Below, in pieces: positions 41,658-52,671 of a stretch of DNA of 64,000 nucleotides. Position 1 is the stretch's first letter; every line of letters begins with the position of its first letter. Below the pieces are notes generated by a model. The model made no database searches. It saw only the letters and a list, made by a program, of their open reading frames with translations, and was not told where the DNA came from. The stretch spans positions 1 to 64,000 of the forward strand of contig JAEKKX010000010.1 in assembly GCA_019510125.1 (NCBI GenBank), given 5' to 3'. The stretch comes from Lysobacterales bacterium. GTDB taxonomy: Bacteria > Pseudomonadota > Gammaproteobacteria > Xanthomonadales > Xanthomonadaceae. The translations under genes and the position numbers were made by a program.

Positions 41658-44143
41658 ACGCCGATGCGGTCGCGCCCGCGGTTTCCGGCAAGATGACCGC
41701 GATGAACGCCACCGCCGCCAACTGCTACCACTGCGGCGAACCGCTGCCCGCGCAGCCGGTGACCGAACGCGTGTCCGGCGGCGAGCGGCCGTTCTGCTGC
41801 ACCGGCTGCGCCGCGGCCGCGCGCTGGATCGCCGACGCCGATCTCGGCGACTACTACCGCCTGCGCCAGACCGACGCCGCGCGGGTCGGCACCGAGACCA
41901 CCGACTACGCCTGCTGGGATCGCGCCGACCTGCTGGCCGAGCACAGCGTCGCCGTCGAGGGAGGCCGCGAAATCACTTTGTTGACCGACGGCATGCGCTG
42001 CGCCGCCTGCGCCTGGCTGATCGATCGCGCGCTGACCCGCGAGGTCGGCGTGCAGGAAGTCGCGGCGAACGCGATCACCGGCCGCATCCGCATCGTCTGG
42101 GACGCCGCGCGCACGCCGCTGTCGACGCTGCTGGCGCGGCTGGAAGCGCTGGGCTACCGGCCGTCGCTGGCGACCGGCGAGGCGCGCGAGCGCGAGCGCC
42201 GGCGCGAGCGCAACCGCTGGCTGCTGCGTCTGGGCGTGGCCGGGCTCGGCGCGATGCAGGCGATGATGTACGCCGAGGCGCTGTACCTCGACACCGCGGG
42301 GGAAATGTCGCCGGCCACGCGCGATTTCTTCCGATGGATCGCCTTCCTCGTCTCCACGCCGGTCGTGTTCTACGCCGGCTGGCCGTTCCTCGAGGGCATG
42401 GCCCGCGAACTGCGTGGCCGCCGCCTCGGCATGGACACGCTGGTCGCCGGCTCCACGCTGCTGGCGTATTTCGCCAGCCTGTACCAGACCGTCCGCGGCG
42501 GCGTCCACGTGTGGTTCGACGCCGCGGTGATGTTCGTGTTCCTGCTGCTGGTCGCGCGGATGCTGGAGCAGCGCGCGCGCGGGATCGCGTCCGCGCAGGT
42601 GGACGCGCTGGCCCGCGCACGGCCCGCGCTGGCGGTGCGCGAGCGCGCCGACGGCAGCGCCGAGCAGGTGCCGCTGAACGCGCTCGCCGCCGGTGACATC
42701 GTGCGCGTCGCGGTGGGCGAGGGCGTGCCCGCCGACGGCGAAATCGTCGGCGACGACACCGCCTTCGACGAAGCGCTGCTCACCGGCGAGGCCGAACCCG
42801 TGGCGAAGGTCGCCGGCGATCCGGCCTGGGCCGGCAGCGTCTGCCGCGAGCGCCCGGCGCGGCTGAAGGTCGTGCGCACCGGCGCCGACACCCGCCTGTC
42901 GCAGCTCACCCGGCTGGTCGAGCGCGCGCAGGAGCAGCGTCCGCCGATCGCGCGCGCGGCCGACCGCATCGCCGGCTGGTTCGTCACCGCACTGATCCTC
43001 GCCGCCACCGGCGTCTACGTCTGGTGGCGGATGCACGACCCGTCGCGCGCGTTCGAGGTGGCGCTGGCGGTGCTGGTGGTCAGTTGCCCGTGCGCGCTGT
43101 CGCTGGCGGTGCCGGCGGCGCTGGCCGCGGCCCACGGCGGGCTGGCGAAGCTCGGCGTGCTGGCGTTGCGCGGCGAGGCGCTGGACACGCTGGCGCGCGC
43201 GGACCGGATCGTGTTCGACAAGACCGGCACGCTCAGTGACCGCCATCCCGCGCTGGCCGAGGCGGAGACGTTCGATGGCGTCGATCGCGCGACCGCGCTC
43301 GCCCTCGCCGCCGCGCTGGAGCGCGACAGCGGCCATCCGCTGGCGGCGGCGTTCGCGACGGCGACGGCCGGCGTCGCGCTGCCCTCGGCGCAGGACGTGC
43401 GCGCCGAACCCGGCCACGGCATCGCCGGCCGCATCGACGGCCGCGACTGGCGCCTCGGCCGTGCGCCGTGGGCCGCCGGCCGCGACGACGACGCGGCGCT
43501 GTGGCTCGGCGACGGCGCGCGCGCGATCGCCCGCTTCGTGCTGCGCGAGACCCCGCGCGCGGACGCCGCCGAGGCGTTGCGCGCCCTGCGTGCGCAGGGC
43601 CTGCGCGTGTCGCTGTGCAGCGGCGACGCCGAGGCGCCGGTGGCGCGCATGGCCGAGGCCGTGGGGATTGCCGCAGCCGACGTGCGCGCCCGGCAGACGC
43701 CGGAGGACAAGCTCGCCTACGTGCGCGATCGCCAGGCCGCGGGCGAGATCGTCGCGATGGTCGGCGACGGCCTCAACGACGCCCCGGTGCTGGCCGGCGC
43801 CGACGTCTCGCTGGCGCTGGCCGACGGCGCCGCGCTGGCCCAGCGCGCGGCCGATTTCGTGGTCGCCGGCGGCGCGCTGGCGCGCATCCCGCAGGCGCTG
43901 TCGCTGGCCCGCCGCAGCCGCCGCATCGTCCGCCAGAACCTGGCCTGGGCGATCGGCTACAACCTGCTGGCGCTGCCGCTGGCGGCCTCCGGCCACGTCA
44001 CCCCGTGGATGGCGGCCCTCGGCATGGCGCTGTCCTCGCTGCTGGTCACGCTGAACGCGCTGCGGCTGAACCTGTGGTCCGACGGCCGAGTGGCCCGCGA
44101 CGCCATGCCCACACCAACACCGACGCCCACGCCCGGGAATTGA
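41648..44143 (+). CDS. ccoI: Copper-transporting P1B-type ATPase for cbb3 assembly
   Basis: An 831-residue CopA2/FixI-type exporter that delivers copper to periplasmic CcoN maturation. An N-terminal zinc-ribbon-like segment (CYHCGEPLP...CCTGC) precedes a single heavy-metal domain whose motif reads MRCAACAWL. Eight transmembrane helices include the translocation motif CPC (SCPCALSLAV); the catalytic DKTGT phosphorylation site and GDGLNDAPVL hinge are present. Three ATG starts are possible (41648, 41693, 41702), none with a good ribosome-binding site; the longest is given and overlaps the previous gene by ten bases. Confidence 0.96.
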   Translation: MAVNADAVAPAVSGKMTAMNATAANCYHCGEPLPAQPVTERVSGGERPFCCTGCAAAARWIADADLGDYYRLRQTDAARVGTETTDYACWDRADLLAEHSVAVEGGREITLLTDGMRCAACAWLIDRALTREVGVQEVAANAITGRIRIVWDAARTPLSTLLARLEALGYRPSLATGEARERERRRERNRWLLRLGVAGLGAMQAMMYAEALYLDTAGEMSPATRDFFRWIAFLVSTPVVFYAGWPFLEGMARELRGRRLGMDTLVAGSTLLAYFASLYQTVRGGVHVWFDAAVMFVFLLLVARMLEQRARGIASAQVDALARARPALAVRERADGSAEQVPLNALAAGDIVRVAVGEGVPADGEIVGDDTAFDEALLTGEAEPVAKVAGDPAWAGSVCRERPARLKVVRTGADTRLSQLTRLVERAQEQRPPIARAADRIAGWFVTALILAATGVYVWWRMHDPSRAFEVALAVLVVSCPCALSLAVPAALAAAHGGLAKLGVLALRGEALDTLARADRIVFDKTGTLSDRHPALAEAETFDGVDRATALALAAALERDSGHPLAAAFATATAGVALPSAQDVRAEPGHGIAGRIDGRDWRLGRAPWAAGRDDDAALWLGDGARAIARFVLRETPRADAAEALRALRAQGLRVSLCSGDAEAPVARMAEAVGIAAADVRARQTPEDKLAYVRDRQAAGEIVAMVGDGLNDAPVLAGADVSLALADGAALAQRAADFVVAGGALARIPQALSLARRSRRIVRQNLAWAIGYNLLALPLAASGHVTPWMAALGMALSSLLVTLNALRLNLWSDGRVARDAMPTPTPTPTPGN

Positions 44144-44188
44144 CCCGGCTCAGACCGGCACGCGCCGGCGGCGGGTAGACTGCGGCGC

Positions 44189-44383
44189 ATGAACATCCTC
44201 CTCGTGCTCGTCCCGATCAGCCTGATCCTGCTGGGCCTGGCCATCGCCGCGTTCGCCTGGGCCGTGCGCAAGGGCCAGTACGACGACCTCGACACCCCGG
44301 CGCTGGACATCCTCGTCGATGACGACCGCCCGCGCACCGCAGGCCGCAGCGCGCAGCCGACGCATGGCGACCGCGACGCCTGA
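44189..44383 (+). CDS. ccoS: cbb3-type oxidase assembly protein CcoS
   Basis: A 64-residue protein: one transmembrane helix (residues ~3-25), then AFAWAVRKGQYDDLDTPALDIL, the defining CcoS signature, then an unconserved polar tail. It is required for haem/copper insertion into cbb3. It is 45 bases after ccoI. Confidence 0.95.
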   Translation: MNILLVLVPISLILLGLAIAAFAWAVRKGQYDDLDTPALDILVDDDRPRTAGRSAQPTHGDRDA

Positions 44384-44406
44384 GGCGCTGCACCCGCGGC
44401 GGTCTT

Positions 44407-44487
44407 CCCTGTGGGAGCGACGGAAGTCGCGACTGGATGACGGTTGTGCCAGATTGCAGTCGCGACTTCCGTCGCTCCTACAGGGTG
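44407..44487. repeat. REPIN (paired inverted REP units)
   Basis: Left unit ccctgtgggagcgacggaag (from 44408) and right unit cttccgtcgctcctacaggg (ending 44486) are inverted copies around a ~40-base spacer; each includes the gagcgacggaagtcgcgac core common to Lysobacteraceae/Pseudomonas REP elements. It separates ccoS from the next gene. Confidence 0.75.
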
Positions 44488-44527
44488 GCTTGGCGCATGC
44501 ACTGCTAGTGAAGATGAGCGCGACGCC

Positions 44528-45262
44528 ATGACCATCGATTGGCTCGTGCTGTCCGCGGCGCTGCTCAGCGGCCTGCTCGGCGGCGTCCACTGCGCCGCGA
44601 TGTGCGGCGCCATCGCCACCAGCCTGTCGTTCGGCCAGAAGGCGGCGTCGCCCGCGACCCAGTGGCTGCACGCGCTGCAGCCCAACCTCGGCCGCATCCT
44701 CGGCTACACCGTCGCCGGCGCGATCGTCGGCGGCTTCGGCCACGGCCTGGTCGCGCTCGCGCAGACGCCGAAGCTCGCGCTCGCGATGCGGGTCGCGGTC
44801 GGCGCGATGATGATCCTCGTCGCCCTGCGCCTGCTCGATCCGACCGGCCGCTTCAACCCGCTCGCGCGCCCCGCCGCCGCGCTGTGGCAGCGTCTGCAGC
44901 CGCTGCAGCGCGCACTGCTGCCCGCCGACACCGCCGCCAAGCGCATCGCGGTCGGCCTGCTCTGGGGCTGGCTGCCCTGCGGCCTCAGCGCCACGCTGCT
45001 CGCCACCGCCTGGCTGCAGGCCAGCGCCGCGGGCGGCGCGCTGACGATGGCCGCGTTCGGCCTCGGCACCCTGCCGGTGATGCTGCCGCTGACCTGGAGC
45101 GGCGCCCGCCTCGGCCAGCGCCTCCAGCGCGGCGGCCTGCGCACCGCCGCAGGCATGTTCGTCCTGTTCGCCGGCGCCCTCACCATCGCCGCCCCGTGGC
45201 TGATGCACATCCCGGCGCTGCACGGCGTGCTGGCGGCGCTGGGGTGCAAGCCTGCGGGGTGA
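44528..45262 (+). CDS. Sulfite exporter TauE/SafE-family membrane protein of the cco locus
   Basis: A 244-residue polytopic protein with about six transmembrane helices. GGVHCAAMCGAIA near residue 20 and WGWLPCGLSATLL near residue 145 are the paired Cys-containing motifs of the DsbD-like/TauE-SafE branch that is habitually encoded in cco clusters. Those motifs, CAAMC and PC, fit copper or electron handling; in several bacteria this branch is needed for cbb3 biogenesis (inference here). It starts 42 bases after the REPIN. Confidence 0.85.
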   Translation: MTIDWLVLSAALLSGLLGGVHCAAMCGAIATSLSFGQKAASPATQWLHALQPNLGRILGYTVAGAIVGGFGHGLVALAQTPKLALAMRVAVGAMMILVALRLLDPTGRFNPLARPAAALWQRLQPLQRALLPADTAAKRIAVGLLWGWLPCGLSATLLATAWLQASAAGGALTMAAFGLGTLPVMLPLTWSGARLGQRLQRGGLRTAAGMFVLFAGALTIAAPWLMHIPALHGVLAALGCKPAG

Positions 45263-45509
45263 CGGTGAAAGCGCGGCTTCCACGAAAAATCGCGGCGTGG
45301 CGGATGGCATCATCATTCGAGCGACCGTCGCGTCAGGCGTGAACAAGCACAGAGTCGGGCCTGCAGGGCGGGTGGAATATCGCTGAGCGGCTTCGGATGC
45401 GCCTTGGGGAACGAGGCGAAGTCATGTGCGATCAACGTATCGCTTCCGCTCGATGCGGGTTTCCGAGATCATCGGGTCCATGCGTCGTTCCGTTTCGAGG
45501 AAAGCAGGC

Positions 45510-45860
45510 ATGAATGTCCACCGCCTCTTCACCATGCCCTTCGCGGGCGTGTACCAGGCCTACGTGAACAAGGCCGAACGCAAGGGCCGCACGCGCGAGG
45601 AGGTCGATCGCATTCTCTGCTGGCTGACCGGCTACGACGCGGCCGGGCTCGTGCGACAGCTCGAAGCGAAGGTCGACGTCGCGACGTTCTTCGCGCAGGC
45701 GCCGGCGCTGCATCCGAACCGGGAAGCGATCACCGGCGTGGTCTGCGGCGTGCGCGTGGAGGACGTCGAGGATCCGCTGATGCGCACGATCCGGCAGCTC
45801 GACAAGCTGATCGACGAACTGGCGAAGGGCAAGGCGATGGAGAAGATCCTTCGCAACTGA
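45510..45860 (+). CDS. DUF2200 family protein
   Basis: A 116-residue soluble protein matching DUF2200 throughout: [61 protein letters not shown] and the terminal [15 protein letters not shown]. The family is abundant in bacteria; structure known, function not. It is a single gene; the repeat copy C lies 80 bases beyond its stop. Confidence 0.92.
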   Translation: MNVHRLFTMPFAGVYQAYVNKAERKGRTREEVDRILCWLTGYDAAGLVRQLEAKVDVATFFAQAPALHPNREAITGVVCGVRVEDVEDPLMRTIRQLDKLIDELAKGKAMEKILRN

Positions 45861-45940
45861 AAATCCCGGGGTTGCCGCTGATCCCGGCATGCCGAGCCGT
45901 CCCGACGACACTCCCCGATCGACGTCCCTGCCCGAAACCA

Positions 45941-46226
45941 GAGACCCGGAGGGCGGCGGACAGGAGGTCCGCCGTTTTTCGACGAGGCAGGACGCCTCGT
46001 CGAAAAATCCCGGGCGCGGAACCGACGGCAGGTTCGCCTTGGAATTGAATGTTTTCCTTACTCGCGCCTGAGGCGCTCGCCCTTCGGGCCGGTTTCGCCG
46101 TTTGCGCCGCAAGCGGCGCAGTGGCTACTTTCCTTGCGCCAAAAAAGTACCCCGCGCGCCCGGCGCGGAAAAGAATTCCTGGCTTTCGCAGAAGAAAAGC
46201 AGGTCCCTCGCTGCGCTCGGGGTGAC
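45941..46226 (-). repeat. Structured dispersed repeat, copy C (inverted)
   Basis: A - strand copy of the element described at 21883-22172. The TTTTTCGACGAGGC hairpin is at 45975-46007 (perfect 14-bp arms, five-base loop); the GC-hairpin block is retained; the central palindrome (about 46122-46152) is degenerate. It lies in the 45861-46268 gap between convergent DUF2200 and recQ and may terminate both. Confidence 0.75.
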
Positions 46227-46268
46227 AAGGTAGGGGGATGACGCGGTAGCGAACGCAACCGCCGCCCC

Positions 46269-48083
<1,815 letters not shown>

Positions 48084-48213
48084 CGCATCAGGGTAGCAGG
48101 CGGCGCAAGCGCGGCCGGTTTGGCAGGCGTCGCCGCAGCCGCGATACTGGGCGGAATCCGCCTTGCGACCGGCGTCCAGACCCGGCGCCCGACCTGTCCC
48201 CGATGCCGTGCCG

Positions 48214-48672
48214 ATGACCCGAACGCTGCAACTGAAAATCCTCGATCCCCGCTTCGGCGGCGAATGGCCGCTGCCGGCCTACGCCACCGCCGCCAGCGCC
48301 GGCATGGACCTGCGCGCCGCGCTGGACGCCCCGCTGACGCTGGCGCCGGGCGACGCCGCGCTGGTGCCGTCGGGGCTGGCGCTGCACATCGGCGACCCGG
48401 GGCTGTGCGCGGTGGTCCTGCCGCGTTCGGGGCTGGGCCACAAACACGGGATCGTGCTCGGCAACGGCACCGGGCTGATCGACGCCGACTACCAGGGGCC
48501 GCTGCTGATCAGCGTCTGGAACCGGGGCCGGGAGGCGTTTTCGATCCAGCCGGGCGACCGGATCGCGCAACTGGTCATACTTCCCGTGGTGCGCGCGACC
48601 TTCGAGGTCGTGGATACTTTCGAGGACAGCGCGCGGGGCGCCGGCGGCTTCGGCCACACCGGCGTGCGCTGA
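48214..48672 (+). CDS. dut: dUTP diphosphatase
   Basis: A 152-residue trimeric dUTPase that removes dUTP and supplies dUMP. The five motifs are clear: [35 protein letters not shown], and the C-terminal phosphate-binding GAGGFGHTG. The ATG at 48214 gives the usual [11 protein letters not shown] start. It is followed by algC 86 bases later, an arrangement standard in Xanthomonadaceae. Confidence 0.97.
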   Translation: MTRTLQLKILDPRFGGEWPLPAYATAASAGMDLRAALDAPLTLAPGDAALVPSGLALHIGDPGLCAVVLPRSGLGHKHGIVLGNGTGLIDADYQGPLLISVWNRGREAFSIQPGDRIAQLVILPVVRATFEVVDTFEDSARGAGGFGHTGVR

Positions 48673-48758
48673 CCGCCCGCGGGACCGCTTTCGCCGCCGG
48701 TCCGGGCCGGCCGCCGTCCATCTGCGCCACCATCGCCACAGGCAAGAGACCGCAATCG

Positions 48759-51059
48759 ATGAAAGACAGCCTTCGCCAGCAGCTCCTGACGCTCCGCCCC
48801 GCGATGAAACCGCTGGCGGGACTTTTCCTGGTGCTGGCGCTGTGGCTGACCTGGATGGGCATCGCCCAGTTCATCTACGAATCGCGCCGGTCCGATCTCG
48901 GCGCGATCCGCGACAGCGGCGTGCAGTTGACCCACCAGGCGCTCAAGCAGCAGCAGGAGCGCCTGGCCAAGGCGCTGGCGCTGCAGGACACCCGCGACGC
49001 GCTGGACGCGGGCGATCTGGTCACCGCGCAGAAGGTCATCTCCGCGGGCTGGCCGAACCTGTCGCGGCTGCAGTTGCTGCCGCCGGACCTCGAAGACGCC
49101 TACGCCGAGCTGCCCAAGGGCGGCTACGGCCGGCTGGCGGTGGCGGAGACCGCGCTGCAGGCCGACGCCATGCGGACCTGGGTCACGAGCGGTTTCGGCA
49201 AGCCGCAGCTCGCGCTCGCGGCGCCGGCCAAGAGCGGCGACAAGGTCGTCGGCGTGGTCTACGCGCAGTTGCCGCTGACCGAGCTCACCGCCGGCCTCGA
49301 CACCCTGGGCACGGTCGGCGACGGCTACCTGGCGCTGCGCCAGGGCGGGGTCACGCTGTGGGAGCGCGGCGACGCCGGGTACGCCAGCGGCGCCGAGCGG
49401 CTGGCGGTGCAGATCGGCGAATCCGGCCTGCGCTTGGTCGCGGGCACCGATTCGCCGCCCGGCCAGGCGCTGGGCCTGGGCCCGGTGCTGTCGCTCGTGG
49501 CCGCGGCGCTGTGCCTGCTGCTGGCGATCCTCGCCTGGCGGCTGTCCTCGCTCACCGGCGAGGCGGCCGGTCCGGCCGCCGAAGACGCGCCGACCCTGCT
49601 GGACGCGGTGGCGAACGCCCCGCAGGTGCCCGGCGAAGCGCTCGCGCTGGACATCAAGGAAGTCCCGAAGCCGGCGCCGGTGGCCGTCGACCGCGGGATC
49701 TTCCGCGCCTACGACATCCGCGGCGTGGTCGGGCGCACGCTCGACCGCAACGTCGCCGAACTGATCGGCCAGGCCATCGGCACGGTGATGCAGGAACAGC
49801 GCCTGCGCGAGATCGTGGTCGGCCGTGACGGCCGCCTCTCGGGCCCGGAGCTGATGGAAGGCCTGATCGCGGGCCTGCGCACCGCGGGCATCGACGTGGT
49901 CGACATCGGCATGGTGCCGACCCCGGTGGTCTACTTCGGCGCCTACCACCTGCGCACCGGCTGCTGCGTCTCGCTGACCGGCAGCCACAATCCGCCGGAC
50001 TACAACGGCTTCAAGATCGTGGTCGGCGGCGAAACCCTGGCCGGCGACGCGGTCGTCGACCTGCACACGCGCATCGCCGAACGCCGGCTGCACACCGCCG
50101 ACGCGCCCGGCACGCTGACCGAGCGCGACGTCACCCCGGACTACGTCATGCGGATCGCCTCCGACGTGCAGCTCGGGCGGCCGCTGCGGGTGGTGGTGGA
50201 CGCCGGCAACGGCGTCGCCGGCGAAGTCGGCCCGCGCGTGCTGGAGGCGATCGGCGCCGAGGTCGAGGAGCTCTACTGCGAGATCGACGGCACCTTCCCC
50301 AACCACCATCCGGACCCGAGCGAGCCGCACAACCTCACCGACCTGATCAGCATGGTCCAGCGCCGCGGCGCGGACCTCGGCATCGCCTTCGACGGCGACG
50401 GCGACCGGCTGGGCGTGGTCACCCGCGACGGCGAGAACATCTTCCCCGACCGCCTGCTGATGCTGTTCGCGGCCGACGTGCTGGAGCGCAATCCCGGCGC
50501 GATGATCGTCTACGACGTGAAGTGCACCGGGCGGCTGGCCTCGCACGTGCTGCGCCACGGCGGCAGTCCGCTGATGTGGAAGACCGGGCACTCGCTGATC
50601 AAGGCCAAGATGCGCGAGACCGGCGCCGAGCTCGCCGGCGAGATGAGCGGCCACTTCTTCTTCGCCGAGCGCTGGTACGGCTTCGACGACGGCATCTACG
50701 CCGCGGCGCGGCTGCTGGAGATCCTCGCGACCGCGCCGGAAGAGCCCGACGAGGTCCTGCGCGCGCTGCCCAAGGGCGTGTCCACGCCGGAGCTCAAGGT
50801 CGAGGCGCCCGGCGGCGATCCGCACGCCTTCGTCGAGCGTTTCCGCGAGGGCGCCTTCTTCGAGGGCGGGCGGCTGTCGACCATCGACGGCCTGCGCGTG
50901 GACTGGCCGGACGGCTGGGGCCTGGTGCGCGCCTCCAACACCACGCCGGTGCTGGTGATGCGGTTCGACGCCGACAGCGCGGAGGCGCTGGCGCGCATCC
51001 AGCAGATCTTCCGCTCGCGCCTGCTGGAGCTGGCGCCGGAACTGTCGCTGCCGTTCTGA
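48759..51059 (+). CDS. algC: Phosphomannomutase/phosphoglucomutase with N-terminal membrane sensor-like domain
   Basis: A 766-residue fusion. Residues ~17-38 are a transmembrane helix, ~40-245 an extracytoplasmic domain of the sensory kind, ~250-270 a second helix. From ~305 the alpha-D-phosphohexomutase follows: RAYDIRGVVG, catalytic Ser409 in TGSHNPPD, metal loop FDGDGDRLG, sugar loop GEMSGHFFF and the C-terminal phosphate loop NTTPVLVMRFD. It interconverts 6-phospho and 1-phospho sugars for LPS/exopolysaccharide (XanA role). The classical enzyme is ~460 residues, so the 300-residue extension is lineage-specific and puts the catalytic part on the cytoplasmic face. Confidence 0.94.
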   Translation: MKDSLRQQLLTLRPAMKPLAGLFLVLALWLTWMGIAQFIYESRRSDLGAIRDSGVQLTHQALKQQQERLAKALALQDTRDALDAGDLVTAQKVISAGWPNLSRLQLLPPDLEDAYAELPKGGYGRLAVAETALQADAMRTWVTSGFGKPQLALAAPAKSGDKVVGVVYAQLPLTELTAGLDTLGTVGDGYLALRQGGVTLWERGDAGYASGAERLAVQIGESGLRLVAGTDSPPGQALGLGPVLSLVAAALCLLLAILAWRLSSLTGEAAGPAAEDAPTLLDAVANAPQVPGEALALDIKEVPKPAPVAVDRGIFRAYDIRGVVGRTLDRNVAELIGQAIGTVMQEQRLREIVVGRDGRLSGPELMEGLIAGLRTAGIDVVDIGMVPTPVVYFGAYHLRTGCCVSLTGSHNPPDYNGFKIVVGGETLAGDAVVDLHTRIAERRLHTADAPGTLTERDVTPDYVMRIASDVQLGRPLRVVVDAGNGVAGEVGPRVLEAIGAEVEELYCEIDGTFPNHHPDPSEPHNLTDLISMVQRRGADLGIAFDGDGDRLGVVTRDGENIFPDRLLMLFAADVLERNPGAMIVYDVKCTGRLASHVLRHGGSPLMWKTGHSLIKAKMRETGAELAGEMSGHFFFAERWYGFDDGIYAAARLLEILATAPEEPDEVLRALPKGVSTPELKVEAPGGDPHAFVERFREGAFFEGGRLSTIDGLRVDWPDGWGLVRASNTTPVLVMRFDADSAEALARIQQIFRSRLLELAPELSLPF

Positions 51060-51113
51060 TCCGCGACCGCCGCGTCGGCGCGTCGTCCGACCGGCGGCGG
51101 GCCGCGCGGCGGC

Positions 51114-51815
51114 TCAGCCGCCGGGGGTCGCCGCCGGCGGCAGGGTCCCTTCTCTCTCGGCCTTGAGCGCGCGGTAGCGCGACATGGCGTCCTTGAACTC
51201 GGCGTCGAGCGCCGTGCGCTCGACTTCCTGGCGCTGCTTGAGCGCCCGCAGCGCCATCAGTTCGGCGTGCTGGGTGCGGATCTTCTCGCGCAGCCGCTTG
51301 CCGACCGGCTGCGACTGCAGCTCCATTTCGTTGGCCTGCTGGAGCAGGCTGATCAGGCTGCGGTGCAGGTTGACCAGCGCCAGCGACGAGCCCTTGAGCG
51401 ATTCCTCGATCAGCTCGAAGCGGTTGCGGAACGAGCGCTCCAGGTCGTCCTCGGTCTGGTAGGACATCACCATCGCCATCTCGCGACGCGCCAGCGCCTC
51501 CTGCGCCTTGCGCGCCTGTTCCTCGGCGGCGGCGCGCTGCCGTTCCTCGGGGGTGAGCTGGCGGCCGACCTGGCTGACGGTGCTGCCGGTGCGGGTGTCG
51601 AATTCGGTGCGCGCGCGGCCCACCGCCGAGGGCGGGAGGGTGTCGCTGCAGACGTGGTGGCCGCCTTCGTCCCAGCAGTAGAGCTTGCCCTTGGCGGTCG
51701 GCGTGGACGCGGCCCGCTGCTGGGCCGGGGCGGACCCCAGGCAGGCGAGCGCGACCAGGGCCGCCAGGGCGAGGCGGCGCGGCGCGGCGTGGCGATGGCG
51801 TGGCATGGCGGTCAT
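51114..51815 (-). CDS. Exported coiled-coil protein with N-terminal DUF4124-like segment
   Basis: A 233-residue protein with a signal peptide (residues 1-~32, ending SAPAQ). Then KLYCWDEGGHHVCSDTLPP, a Cys-x-n-Cys motif as in DUF4124, and residues ~80-225 are largely charged alpha-helix (EERQRAAAEEQARKAQEA, EKIRTQHAELMALRALKQR), a probable coiled coil. It begins in ATGA overlap with the pyrE stop, so it is translationally coupled to pyrE. Function unknown. Confidence 0.82.
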   Translation of the reverse strand: MTAMPRHRHAAPRRLALAALVALACLGSAPAQQRAASTPTAKGKLYCWDEGGHHVCSDTLPPSAVGRARTEFDTRTGSTVSQVGRQLTPEERQRAAAEEQARKAQEALARREMAMVMSYQTEDDLERSFRNRFELIEESLKGSSLALVNLHRSLISLLQQANEMELQSQPVGKRLREKIRTQHAELMALRALKQRQEVERTALDAEFKDAMSRYRALKAEREGTLPPAATPGG

Positions 51816-52507
51816 GGCGTCGTCCCCGTCCCCCCGACGGGCGCATCGGTGTGCGGCGTGGCGCGGCCGTAGCGGGCCCGGTAGGCCTCGAGGCGTGCGC
51901 GCTGGTCGTGAAGTTCGGTGCTTTCGCCGACGAATGCAAGCAGATCGTCCAGTCCTGCGACCGCGATCACGGGAATCCCGGCCTCCGCGGTCACCGCCTC
52001 GGCCGCCGACAGGCCGCCGCCGTCGGGGGCGACCTCCTGGCGGTCGAGCGCAATGACAATGCCCGCCGGCACGCCGCCGGCGTCCCGGATCAGCGCCAGC
52101 GCCTCGCGGATCGCGGTGCCGGCGGTGATCACGTCGTCCACGATCAGCACCCGCCGGCCGGCCAGCGGGGCGCCGATCAGGGTGCCGCCCTCGCCGTGGG
52201 CCTTGGCCTCCTTGCGGTTGAACGCCAGCGGCAGGTCGCGGCCCCGGCGGGCGAACTCGCAGGCCAGCGCGGTCGCCAGCGGGATGCCCTTGTAGGCCGG
52301 GCCGAACAGCAGGTCGTAGTCCAGTCCCGCGGCGTCGACGGCGTCGGCGTAGCAGCCCGCCAGTCCGGCCAGCGCGGCGCCGGAATCGAAGCGGCCGGCG
52401 TTGAAGAAGTAGGGGCTCTCGCGGCCGGACTTGAGGGTGAACGCGCCGAAGCGCAGCGCCTCGGCGCGCAGGGCCAGGGACAGGAAGCGGGAGCGATGGT
52501 CGGTCAC
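51812..52507 (-). CDS. pyrE: Orotate phosphoribosyltransferase
   Basis: A 231-residue enzyme making OMP from orotate and PRPP in pyrimidine synthesis. Motifs: FTLKSGRESPYFFNAG, FGPAYKGIPLA, AFNRKEAKAHGEGG and the PRPP loop VLIVDDVITAGTA. It starts at GTG 52507; in-frame codons further upstream (to 52618) precede a non-conserved stretch. C-terminal ~15 residues are a Thr/Gly-rich tail. Divergent xthA starts 165 bases away. Confidence 0.96.
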   Translation of the reverse strand: MTDHRSRFLSLALRAEALRFGAFTLKSGRESPYFFNAGRFDSGAALAGLAGCYADAVDAAGLDYDLLFGPAYKGIPLATALACEFARRGRDLPLAFNRKEAKAHGEGGTLIGAPLAGRRVLIVDDVITAGTAIREALALIRDAGGVPAGIVIALDRQEVAPDGGGLSAAEAVTAEAGIPVIAVAGLDDLLAFVGESTELHDQRARLEAYRARYGRATPHTDAPVGGTGTTP

Positions 52508-52671
52508 GGCGGGATCGTGCGCAGGGCGGCGGCGCGGTACGGAGCCACGGGGCCTCCATCGTAATGCGGGGCCAACGGAAATGCCCGCCGGCCGGGCCGC
52601 GAGTGCCAACCCGGGCACGATCGGCTAGGCTGCGGGGTCGGTATCGACGTCCGCAGGATTTCCCCCGCGCC

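Noticed and set aside
41627-43996. 789-codon open frame antisense to ccoI
   Set aside because: Shadow of the P-type ATPase; low-complexity translation.
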